DNA of 6,000 nt from CAZVCJ01 sp964625745 (GCA_964625745.1 CAZVCJ010000223.1:1-6000); one strand, 5' to 3'; shown: positions 1 through 5,836, numbered from the stretch's first letter. The notes: generated by a model from the letters alone, not told the origin. A program made the numbers and translations.

Positions 1-2
1 GG

Positions 3-74
3 CGATTTGAGGATGTTTTGTTGCTGACAGGTGTTTTGTCGAACAGGTTCTCAAAGGAGAAAGGCAAGCCATGA
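3..74 (+). CDS. C-terminal end of an unidentified upstream gene (partial)
   Basis: The reading frame is open from base 3 to the TGA at 72-74. It would encode a C-terminus ending in NRFSKEKGKP. Its stop codon overlaps the ATG of the S1 gene in the four-base form ATGA (71-74), which is typical of translationally coupled genes in one operon, and the other two forward frames close within the first 27 bases. I do not recognise the family from 23 residues. The Shine-Dalgarno sequence of the S1 gene lies inside this frame. It could also be a chance open frame, since it is short. Confidence 0.45.
   Translation, partial: RFEDVLLLTGVLSNRFSKEKGKP
53..59 (+). promoter_or_regulatory. Ribosome binding site of the S1-domain gene
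   Basis: AAAGGAG lies 11 bases before the ATG at 71. It supports this start, which also gives a complete S1-type protein. No convincing promoter is seen in the 70 bases upstream, in line with transcription from outside the window. Confidence 0.6.
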
Positions 75-1180
75 ATCGGGAATCAGAATTGCGTAAAGAC
101 CTTGGAGAGGCGTCCTTAGGAGAGGATTATTGGCAGGCACTTTTACAGGAAAGCGAGAGGTCCACGAGCGCCGTGCCGCCTGTGAAGGAGGAGGAAATCT
201 GGCGCGGGCTCGGCACAGAGCCAGGCATAGGTCGGGACGAGGGAGAACCTGACGAGGAATTGGCCCTCGGAGAGGACGGCTCACACTCAGATGATGAAGC
301 TCAACTGGACCGCGCCTGGGAGCTGGCCCAGGCAAGCTTCGAGAGTGGAGAAGTTTTAGAGCTGAAGGTTATGGGTTACAACCGTGGCGGCCTGTTAGTT
401 CAGTTCAACGGACTGCGAGCCTTTGTGCCAGCCTCTCAGCTCATGGATTCACCAAACCATCTGGAATACGCAGAGAGGGAGGCCGAGCTATCCAGCCGAG
501 AGGGAAATGACCTTCTGCTCAAGATCATTGATTTGGATAAGAACCGCAACCGGCTTATACTCTCGGAACGGGCAGCGATGTCCAACGAGGAACGAGAAGC
601 ACAGCTATTGGCTAAACTGCACAAAGGCGATATCAGGCAGGGCCGGGTCACCAATCTCTGCTCCTTCGGCGCCTTCGTAGACCTGGGGGGAACAGAAGGG
701 CTGATTCACATCTCGGAGATGTCCTGGGGACGGGTGGGGCATCCAGGCGACGTCCTCGAGTGCGGGTGTGAAATAGAGGTCTACGTTCTCAATGTAGATC
801 AGCAAGCGAAAAAGATCAGTCTCAGCCTGAAGAGGCTGCAGCCAGACCCCTGGACCACAGTAGAGGAGCGCTACCAGGTAGGTCAACTGATAGAGGGCAC
901 CATCACCAACGTGGTCAGCTTCGGAGCCTTCACCCGTGTCGAGGAAGGTTTGGAAGGTCTGATCCACATCTCCGAGTTGGCCGAGGGGAGCTTCCTCCAC
1001 CCCCGCAACGTAGTCAAAGAAGGCGATGTGGTCACCGCTCAGATCATAAACATTGACAGCGCTAAACACCGCCTGGGGCTCAGCCTCCGACAGACTGGAG
1101 AAGAGCAAGAAGAGGAGAGCGATTTGCGCTCGGACGATCTCCATTTCGCCGAGCCGCCAATCAGCGAATATGCCACGTAA
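71..1180 (+). CDS. rpsA: S1 RNA-binding domain protein, 30S ribosomal protein S1-like
   Basis: This 369-residue cytoplasmic protein is predicted to bind single-stranded mRNA and help load it on the 30S subunit. Three S1 (OB-fold) domains are visible: about residues 93-170 (with GGLLVQFNGLRAFVPASQL), 184-255 (SFGAFVDLGGTEGLIHISEM) and 268-341 (SFGAFTRVEEGLEGLIHISE). The second and third carry the classic SFGAF and GLIHISE motifs; the first is the divergent FVPASQL type found in ribosomal S1 proteins. Residues 1-90 are acidic, low in complexity and probably flexible, and the C-terminal 28 residues are also acidic. Proteobacterial S1 has six domains; three or four are usual in several other phyla. 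The start is set by the Shine-Dalgarno at 53-59. The gene overlaps ftsK by 11 bases. A general S1-domain RNA-binding regulator is the alternative reading. Confidence 0.88.
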   Translation: MNRESELRKDLGEASLGEDYWQALLQESERSTSAVPPVKEEEIWRGLGTEPGIGRDEGEPDEELALGEDGSHSDDEAQLDRAWELAQASFESGEVLELKVMGYNRGGLLVQFNGLRAFVPASQLMDSPNHLEYAEREAELSSREGNDLLLKIIDLDKNRNRLILSERAAMSNEEREAQLLAKLHKGDIRQGRVTNLCSFGAFVDLGGTEGLIHISEMSWGRVGHPGDVLECGCEIEVYVLNVDQQAKKISLSLKRLQPDPWTTVEERYQVGQLIEGTITNVVSFGAFTRVEEGLEGLIHISELAEGSFLHPRNVVKEGDVVTAQIINIDSAKHRLGLSLRQTGEEQEEESDLRSDDLHFAEPPISEYAT

Positions 1181-3398
1181 GCAGATCAAGAAAGAAACCT
1201 GGTGGGAACAACTACGCGCTAACCTCAAACCTTTCCAGCGAGAGATACTGGGCCTCCTGGTGCTGGCCCTGGCGGCGATCACCATTCTGGGCCTATTCTC
1301 CATCACCTCTGGCGTGCTGAGCAACTGGTGGGCCAGGCTTCTGCGCCGTGTCTTCGGCTGGGGGGCCTACCTGGTGGCCGTGGGGCTGGCAGCCGCTGGC
1401 ATATCCCTGTTGCTCAGCAACCTGGGGCAAGAGCTGACGGCTGGTTGGAAGATCATCATTGGCCTGGAGATCATCTTCGTAGCTGGCCTGGCTCTCGTTC
1501 ACTTGCTGTCGTCCTTCAGCCAAGACAACCTCTGGCGGTTGGCTGAAAGCGGCGGCGGCGGTGGCTTCGTGGGTTGGGCCATCTCCAACCTCTTGATCGA
1601 AGCCCTGGGATGGCCCATCGCCCTGCTGATACTCCTGACGATCCTGAGCCTGGGGATAGCTATGGCCTTCGACCCTTCGGCCTTGCTCAGGGCAGGTCTC
1701 TCTCGGATCAATGTTCAGGCGGTAGCCGAGAAAACCATAGCCAGAGTTCTTTCCCTCTACAACCGCCCTACCTCCTCCACCGCGACGGCCCCGCCGCCGG
1801 TGGAAGGGTACGCGGACTCTTCCGCGGAACCGCCAGCAGAGGTGATCATTGAGGGGACAGAAACCCCTGTTGCTGCCGCCACCCCCAGGCAAACGGCGAA
1901 GCCCAGGAAAGAGCGCAGGCCCACCCCCAGGAAGCAAGAGGCCAACCTGCCCTCTTTCGATCTCCTCGACCAAACCACCGCCCAGGCCTTCAACCAGGAA
2001 GGGGCGCGCCGTCGGGCCAGGGTCATCGAGGAGACATTGGCCAGCTTTGGGGTGCCAGCCAAAGTGGTGGAGATCAGCCATGGGCCAGTGGTCACCCAGT
2101 TCGGCGTCGAGCCGGGATACATCGAAAGCGCAGGGACTGAGGGCAGCATCAAGCGAAGAAAGGTTCGAATAAGCAAGATCACCTCGCTGGCCAACGACCT
2201 GGCCTTGGCCCTGGCCGCCTCTCCCATTCGCATTGAGGCCCCTGTGCCTGGGCGCTCCATAGTCGGGATCGAGGTGCCCAACTCGGAGATCTCGCTGGTC
2301 TCTCTGCGAGGGGTGATGGAATCCAAAGAGTTTCGCCGCCTGGGCTCCAAGCTCAAAATCGCCCTGGGGGAGGGAGTAGCCGGTCAGCCGGTGGTAGCAG
2401 ACCTGGCCACCATGCCCCACCTCCTCATCGCTGGGGCAACAGGGTCGGGCAAGTCCGTCTGTATCAACGCCATCACCACCTGTCTGGTCTTCAACAATCC
2501 CCCCGAGGACCTGCGCCTGGTAATGGTGGACCCTAAGAGGGTGGAGCTCAACCGCTTCAGAGGTCTGCCCCATGTGTTGAGTGGAGTGGAACACGAAGCG
2601 GAGCGAGTAATCGGGGTGCTCAAATGGATCACCCAGGAGATGGACGAGCGCTACAAGAAGTTTGCCGAAGCGGGGTCGCGCCACCTGGAGGACTATAACC
2701 GCCAGGTGGAGCCCAGCCACGAGCGGCTGCCTCACATCGTAGTCGTCGTTGACGAGCTGGCTGACTTGATGCTGTTTGCACCCACCGAGATAGAGTGGCT
2801 GGTATGTCGCATCGCCCAGATGGCCCGGGCCACGGGGATTCACCTGATCATCGCCACCCAGCGGCCCAGTGTGGACGTGGTGACGGGGCTGATCAAGGCC
2901 AACTTCCCGGCCCGCATCAGCTTCGCCGCGACCTCTCAGATAGATTCCCGGGTGATCCTAGATTCAGTTGGAGCCGAGAGCCTCCTGGGCTCAGGAGACA
3001 TGCTCTACATGGCCTCGGACTCCAGCAAGCTGGTCAGGGTCCAGGGCTGTTTCGTGTCCGACGAGGAGATAAAGCGGGTGGTCGAGTTCTGGCAGGCAAA
3101 GGCTCAGCCGGATTGGCTCAAGGAGGAGGAAGAGTCGCCGTGGGAGGAGATCATGGAGACGGCCCAGGGAGACGAGCTCCTGGAAGAAGCCATCAAGTTA
3201 GTGAAACAACATGATCGCGCCTCGACCTCCTTCCTGCAGCGAAAGTTGCGCATTGGCTATCCACGGGCATCTCGCATCATGGACCAACTGGAGGAGCAGG
3301 GCATAATAAGCTCCCTCAAAGACGCCGGGCGCTCTCGCGAGGTGCTCATCAGCACAACGGACGAAGTTTCGACTGAGGACATAGAGGAGCTGGATTGA
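1170..3398 (+). CDS. ftsK: DNA translocase FtsK/SpoIIIE
   Basis: This is a 742-residue membrane-anchored ATPase that pumps double-stranded DNA at the division septum and helps resolve chromosome dimers. Four membrane segments are visible at about residues 25-45, 62-83, 94-115 and 147-166, with a glycine run (128-132) before the last. A Pro/Ala/Thr-rich linker follows (about 170-260), then the alpha/beta motor: Walker A GATGSGKS at 422-429 and Walker B IVVVVDE at 523-529. The C-terminal winged-helix gamma domain, which reads polar DNA motifs, begins near residue 668 (LLEEAIKLVKQ, then GYPRASRIMDQLEEQGII). The ATG at 1170 is preferred because MPRKQ followed by a basic stretch precedes the first membrane helix; the upstream in-frame TTG at 1053 would lie well inside the S1 gene. 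No Shine-Dalgarno is seen before 1170, so translational coupling to the S1 gene is likely. The protein is near the usual size and intact. Confidence 0.95.
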   Translation: MPRKQIKKETWWEQLRANLKPFQREILGLLVLALAAITILGLFSITSGVLSNWWARLLRRVFGWGAYLVAVGLAAAGISLLLSNLGQELTAGWKIIIGLEIIFVAGLALVHLLSSFSQDNLWRLAESGGGGGFVGWAISNLLIEALGWPIALLILLTILSLGIAMAFDPSALLRAGLSRINVQAVAEKTIARVLSLYNRPTSSTATAPPPVEGYADSSAEPPAEVIIEGTETPVAAATPRQTAKPRKERRPTPRKQEANLPSFDLLDQTTAQAFNQEGARRRARVIEETLASFGVPAKVVEISHGPVVTQFGVEPGYIESAGTEGSIKRRKVRISKITSLANDLALALAASPIRIEAPVPGRSIVGIEVPNSEISLVSLRGVMESKEFRRLGSKLKIALGEGVAGQPVVADLATMPHLLIAGATGSGKSVCINAITTCLVFNNPPEDLRLVMVDPKRVELNRFRGLPHVLSGVEHEAERVIGVLKWITQEMDERYKKFAEAGSRHLEDYNRQVEPSHERLPHIVVVVDELADLMLFAPTEIEWLVCRIAQMARATGIHLIIATQRPSVDVVTGLIKANFPARISFAATSQIDSRVILDSVGAESLLGSGDMLYMASDSSKLVRVQGCFVSDEEIKRVVEFWQAKAQPDWLKEEEESPWEEIMETAQGDELLEEAIKLVKQHDRASTSFLQRKLRIGYPRASRIMDQLEEQGIISSLKDAGRSREVLISTTDEVSTEDIEELD

Positions 3399-3403
3399 GA
3401 ATT

Positions 3404-3438
3404 TTGGAAGTTGGAAGTTGGATATTGGAAGTTGGATG
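3404..3438 (+). repeat. Heptamer tandem repeat array 1, five TTGGAWR-type units
   Basis: Five consecutive 7-base units lie just after the ftsK stop: TTGGAAG, TTGGAAG, TTGGATA, TTGGAAG, TTGGATG. The unit differs only in its last two bases. The same unit family recurs at 4516-4543 on the same strand. Short intergenic heptamer tracts of this kind occur in many bacterial genomes; their role is unknown. Confidence 0.9.
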
Positions 3439-3463
3439 CTGAACGTTGACCTCCAACCTCCAG
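3425..3463 (+). other. Possible imperfect hairpin upstream of infA
   Basis: The last repeat units (3425-3435, TTGGAAGTTGG) can pair with CCAACCTCCAG at 3453-3463: nine Watson-Crick pairs, one G-U pair and one mismatch, around a 17-base loop. No T-run follows, so it does not look like an intrinsic terminator. It ends seven bases before the infA Shine-Dalgarno and could affect infA translation or transcript ends. This is a hand-drawn fold only. Confidence 0.35.
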
Positions 3464-3469
3464 AAGATT

Positions 3470-3476
3470 AAGGAGG
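3470..3476 (+). promoter_or_regulatory. Ribosome binding site of infA
   Basis: AAGGAGG is a near-perfect Shine-Dalgarno, nine bases before the ATG at 3486. It fixes the start and therefore supports the basic N-terminal extension of the protein being translated. A nearer ATG at 3479 is out of frame. Confidence 0.8.
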
Positions 3477-3485
3477 AGATGAAGC

Positions 3486-3734
3486 ATGGCCAAGAAGGCT
3501 AAAAAGCCAAGGAAAGTCAAAAAGGATGTCGTCGAGGTCAAAGGCACGGTACTAGAAGCCCTGCCCAACGCCATGTTTCGGGTCGAGTTAGAGACCGGGC
3601 ATGAGATTCTGGCCCACATCTCGGGCAAGATGAGGATGTATTACATCCGCATCCTGCTGGGCGACAAGGTGCTGGTGGAGCTATCGCCCTACGATCTGAC
3701 CCGCGGCCGCATCACTTATCGCTACAAGAAATGA
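3486..3734 (+). CDS. infA: Translation initiation factor IF-1
   Basis: This 82-residue cytoplasmic protein is an OB-fold factor that binds the A site of the 30S subunit during initiation. The family signature is clear: GTVLEALPNAMFRVELETGH (20-39), AHISGKMR (43-50), YIRIL and GDKV (53-62), then VELSPYDLTRGRITYRYKK to the end. Typical IF-1 is about 72 residues; this one has about ten extra residues at the N-terminus, nearly all Lys, Arg, Ala or Pro (MAKKAKKPRKVKK). Two usually conserved positions differ: after KMR the common lysine is Met51, and the position before GDKV, often Pro or Thr, is Leu58. The gene lies outside a ribosomal-protein operon, between ftsK and the DUF72 gene, whose start follows within a few bases. 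It could be the only infA or a second copy; the window cannot tell. Confidence 0.93.
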   Translation: MAKKAKKPRKVKKDVVEVKGTVLEALPNAMFRVELETGHEILAHISGKMRMYYIRILLGDKVLVELSPYDLTRGRITYRYKK

Positions 3735-3740
3735 GTGGAA

Positions 3741-4526
3741 ATGATATACGTCGGTACAAGTGGCTACAGCTACGCTGACTGGGTAGGCCCTTACTACCCG
3801 GCGGATCTCCCCAAGCAGGAATGGCTCTCTTTCTATGCTCAGGAGTTCCAGGCCAGCGAGCTCAACTTCACCTATTATCGGGTGCCCAGCCCCTGGACGT
3901 TAGAGCGGATAGCGCAGAAGACGCCTGGGGGCTTTATTTTCACTGTCAAGGCAACCCAGCAGATGACCCACGGGCGAGAGGACAACGAGAAGATCTTCGC
4001 CCAGTTCTGTGCGGCGTTGAAGCCCCTCCAGGAAGCCGACAAGTTCGGCTGCGTCCTGGCTCAATTTCCTTACTCCTTCCACAACAACGAACAGAGCCAA
4101 GAGTATCTGCGCCTTTTCCGCGAGCGGATGGGCGATCTGCCCGTGGTGGTGGAGTTCCGCAACAGGGAGTGGATCAAGCCAGAGGTCTTCGATCTGCTGC
4201 GCGAGTTAAGTTTCGGTTTCTGCTGCGTGGATCAGCCGCGCTTCGAGAGCCTGATTCCCCCCATCGCTGAGGCCACCGGCCCAATAGCCTACGTGCGCTT
4301 TCATGGTCGCAACGCCGCCAAGTGGTGGCGTCACGACGAGGCCTGGGAGCGCTACGATTACACCTACACCACCGAGGAGCTCGCCGAGTGGGTGCCCAAG
4401 ATCAAGAAGTTAGACGAGCAGGCAGAGATGACCTTCGCCTTCGCCAACAACCACTGGCAGGGCCAGGCCGTGGATACCGCGCGGCAGCTTAAGATGTTGC
4501 TGGGGGGACGAGGTATCGGATATTAG
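3741..4526 (+). CDS. DUF72 (YecE-like) family protein
   Basis: This 261-residue protein belongs to the DUF72 family, a TIM-barrel fold of unknown biochemical role that is widespread in bacteria and archaea. Visible family motifs are MIYVGTSGYSYADWVGPYYP at the N-terminus, SELNFTYYRVP near residue 40, EFRNREW (138-144), YVRFHGRN (184-191) and the C-terminal NNHWQGQAVDTARQL. The ATG at 3741 is chosen because family members usually begin MIYVGTSGYSY; a GTG at 3735, directly after the infA stop, would add two residues. Either way the gene is almost contiguous with infA and probably shares its message. The C-terminus is odd: after the family-typical LLGG the frame runs into heptamer array 2 and adds RGIGY before TAG. 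A second, diverged copy of this gene's end lies at 5878-5937. Confidence 0.93.
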   Translation: MIYVGTSGYSYADWVGPYYPADLPKQEWLSFYAQEFQASELNFTYYRVPSPWTLERIAQKTPGGFIFTVKATQQMTHGREDNEKIFAQFCAALKPLQEADKFGCVLAQFPYSFHNNEQSQEYLRLFRERMGDLPVVVEFRNREWIKPEVFDLLRELSFGFCCVDQPRFESLIPPIAEATGPIAYVRFHGRNAAKWWRHDEAWERYDYTYTTEELAEWVPKIKKLDEQAEMTFAFANNHWQGQAVDTARQLKMLLGGRGIGY

Positions 4527-4543
4527 GTATTGGATATTGGAAG
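4516..4543 (+). repeat. Heptamer tandem repeat array 2, across the DUF72 stop codon
   Basis: Four 7-base units in register, TCGGATA, TTAGGTA, TTGGATA, TTGGAAG, match the TTGGAWR family of array 1 and have the same orientation. The first two units are degenerate. The TAG stop of the DUF72 gene (4524-4526) lies in the second unit, so the array overlaps coding sequence. A single further TTGGAAG unit occurs at 4816-4822. Confidence 0.8.
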
Positions 4544-4570
4544 GGGTGGAAGGATGAAGGAGATGTAACT

Positions 4571-4789
4571 ATGGCTACACAAGTTCCAGCTTACGCAGAA
4601 CAACTTGTCCGCGAAATCGGGGAGACGCCCGAAGAATATCTGCCCATCCTGCTAGAGATTGTCCGCCTGTTTCGTGAAAGTGTTACCCTGAAGCCTGCCA
4701 AGGCCAGCTTCCGGCAGGGTTGGAAAGAAACACTGGCAGGTGACACAAAGCCGGTATCTGAACTGTGGGAGGGCATTGATGCCGAGTGA
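4571..4789 (+). CDS. Small antitoxin-like protein, hypothetical
   Basis: This 72-residue acidic protein has no recognised catalytic motif. A helical N-terminal part (EEYLPILLEIVRLFRESVTL, about 21-40) is followed by FRQGWKETLAGDTKPVSEL and a terminal LWEGIDAE. From memory, small proteins with this layout precede RelE- or VapC-type toxins as antitoxins; that assignment is an inference. AAGGAG at 4557-4562, eight bases before the ATG, is a good Shine-Dalgarno. An ATG at 4779 overlaps the gene's end, where a partner toxin would be expected to start, but that frame closes after 27 codons, so the partner is missing or broken. It lies in the lower-GC patch next to the BrnT pair. Confidence 0.6.
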   Translation: MATQVPAYAEQLVREIGETPEEYLPILLEIVRLFRESVTLKPAKASFRQGWKETLAGDTKPVSELWEGIDAE

Positions 4790-4790
4790 G

Positions 4791-4804
4791 CCGGCCGGAC
4801 CGGT
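4791..4804. other. Two adjacent GC-rich palindromes
   Basis: CCGGCCGG (4791-4798) is directly followed by ACCGGT (4799-4804); both are perfect palindromes, starting one base after the stop of the antitoxin-like gene. They could be an operator, as toxin-antitoxin pairs often regulate themselves, or a chance product of GC-rich sequence. Confidence 0.3.
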
Positions 4805-4874
4805 GCAATTTGCAGTTGGAAGTCGGGTCGTCCACGCCGCAAACAGAAAGCATGATCATTGAGAGGCAATCGCA

Positions 4875-5147
4875 ATGAAACCCAACTTTGAGTGGGACGA
4901 AGAAAAAGCCAAAGCAAACCTCAAATGGCACAAGGTCAGTTTCGATGAAGGCACAACGGTTTTCAGTGACCCATTTTCAATCACCATACCTGACCCTGAC
5001 CATTCCGTAGACGAGGAGCGATATATTGACATCGGTACTTCTGATAAAGGTCGCATACTGGTAGTGTCCTATACGGAACGCGGGGCGAATATACGGATTA
5101 TCAGTTGTCGTAAGGCAACCCCAACGGAACGGAGGCGCTATTTATGA
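4875..5147 (+). CDS. brnT: BrnT family toxin (DUF497)
   Basis: This 90-residue protein matches the BrnT family, RelE-fold ribonucleases of type II toxin-antitoxin systems that block translation when free of antitoxin. Family blocks in order: FEWDEEKAKANLKWHKVSF (5-23), TVFSDP (28-33), DPDHSVDEERYIDIG (40-54), GRILVVSYTERG (59-70) and IRIISCRKAT..ER (73-85). Length is typical of the family and no break is seen, so it is probably functional. GAGAGG at 4861-4866, eight bases before the ATG, serves as ribosome binding site. Its TGA overlaps the ATG of the next gene as ATGA (5144-5147), the toxin-first order usual for brnTA, which implies coupled translation of the antitoxin. Confidence 0.92.
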   Translation: MKPNFEWDEEKAKANLKWHKVSFDEGTTVFSDPFSITIPDPDHSVDEERYIDIGTSDKGRILVVSYTERGANIRIISCRKATPTERRRYL

Positions 5148-5452
5148 AGAAGGTAATGACTAAAGCCATACAGACAAGAGAGGATGACACTATGCGCGCT
5201 GAATATGATTTCACGGATGGAGTGCGCGGCAAACACTACCGAGCCATGCAGGGCGGGTACACAATTACCATTCATAAAGCAGATGGTACAAGCCTTGTCA
5301 AAGAGGTGAAACCTGCGGAAGGCGCGGTCATTCTAGAGCCAGATGTCCGGGAATATTTTCCAGACTCGGATTCTGTCAACGCGACGTTGCGCTCTTTGAT
5401 TCAGCTCATTCCTACCCAGCAGAAGACTAGCGCGAAAAAGCACGGAGCATAA
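5144..5452 (+). CDS. Probable antitoxin of BrnT
   Basis: This 102-residue protein is presumed to neutralise BrnT and repress the operon, judged by the four-base overlap and by resemblance to small proteins that follow BrnT toxins. Visible blocks are EYDFTDGVRGKHY (20-32) and LEPDVREYFPDSDSVNATLRSL (64-85), the second a likely ribbon-helix-helix-type DNA-binding part; the charged C-terminal tail (TSAKKHGA) follows. It is not the classical BrnA sequence as I recall it. Two starts are credible: ATG 5144 with GGAGG at 5131-5135, and ATG 5192 with GAGAGG at 5178-5183, each eight bases upstream. The outer start is preferred because of the overlap; the inner one begins at MRAEYDF, where the recognisable part begins. 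Confidence 0.75.
   Translation: MKKVMTKAIQTREDDTMRAEYDFTDGVRGKHYRAMQGGYTITIHKADGTSLVKEVKPAEGAVILEPDVREYFPDSDSVNATLRSLIQLIPTQQKTSAKKHGA
5178..5183 (+). promoter_or_regulatory. Internal ribosome binding site in the antitoxin gene
   Basis: GAGAGG lies eight bases before an in-frame ATG at 5192. It would give an 86-residue product that begins at the conserved YDF block. It may allow extra antitoxin synthesis relative to toxin, or it may be accidental. Confidence 0.35.
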
Positions 5453-5593
5453 ACGCAAGAACATACCACATGCACGAGCGGAGAACACCCGCACGCCGAC
5501 CACGCCACGAAAGCCATGCTAACGGGCTACTCACGCGCATTGTCGGCGGGCTGGCTGGCGGCATGACAAAGGAAAAATAAGCAAAGTATATTG

Positions 5594-5803
5594 ATGATTG
5601 AGCAAACAGTGGAGCGAAAAGTCACTTATACCCTTGAGGTGAACGGTGAACTAATCGTCATTGAGAACGTTCCCGCACGGGTGAATCTAGAAACAGGCAA
5701 GCAGTTATTCTCCCCCGACACGGTAGAGCGCCTGCAAGAAATGGTTTGGGAACAAAAGACACCCAAGCGTGTGATTCAAGTCCCTGTCTTTGAATTCGCT
5801 TAG
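5594..5803 (+). CDS. YgiT-like antitoxin fragment without zinc finger
   Basis: This 69-residue protein resembles the C-terminal two-thirds of YgiT/MqsA-type antitoxins: VTYTLEVNGELIVIENVPARV (10-30), then ETGKQLFSPDTVERLQEMVW (33-52), and a terminal VPVFEFA. Family members usually carry CxxC pairs that bind zinc before the first block and again near the ETG turn. There is no cysteine at all here, and an in-frame stop at 5564-5566 excludes an N-terminal extension that could supply them. ATG 5594 is preferred to the TTG at 5591. The nearest purine-rich stretch (AAAGGA, 5569-5574) is about 19 bases away, too far for a good Shine-Dalgarno. No toxin frame is adjacent on either side. It may be a zinc-free variant or a truncated remnant. 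Confidence 0.6.
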   Translation: MIEQTVERKVTYTLEVNGELIVIENVPARVNLETGKQLFSPDTVERLQEMVWEQKTPKRVIQVPVFEFA

Positions 5804-5836
5804 TGCGGCAAGTTGTGTCTGCCCATCCGCTTATCG

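Noticed and set aside
1053..1169. In-frame extension of ftsK to an upstream TTG
   Set aside because: It would overlap the third S1 domain and C-terminus of the S1 gene by over 100 bases and gives no FtsK-like sequence; MPRKQ at 1170 precedes the first membrane segment as expected.
605..1324. 239-codon minus-strand frame across the S1 and ftsK genes
   Set aside because: It lies opposite three clear S1 domains and the ftsK start, and no recognisable protein or start signal is seen.
1549..1563. GGC-type triplet run in ftsK
   Set aside because: It encodes the glycine loop before the fourth membrane segment, which is common in the FtsK family.
1293..2843. 516-codon open frame on the minus strand across ftsK
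   Set aside because: It is antisense to an unmistakable ftsK, with low-complexity Gly/Arg-rich product and no family motif; such long shadows are common opposite GC-rich genes.
5470..5580. 36-codon frame starting MHERRTPARR
   Set aside because: It has no Shine-Dalgarno, is arginine-rich without a recognisable motif, and its length is within what chance allows.
5563..5592. Possible promoter ATGACA - 18 bases - TATATT before the YgiT-like gene
   Set aside because: The -10 box would end one base before the ATG, so transcription would start inside the gene; it is plausible only if translation begins further downstream.
5453..5593. Integron-like attC site between small genes
   Set aside because: I looked for the paired R''/R' core motifs with a long imperfect stem and found only 5-base arms; no integrase is present.
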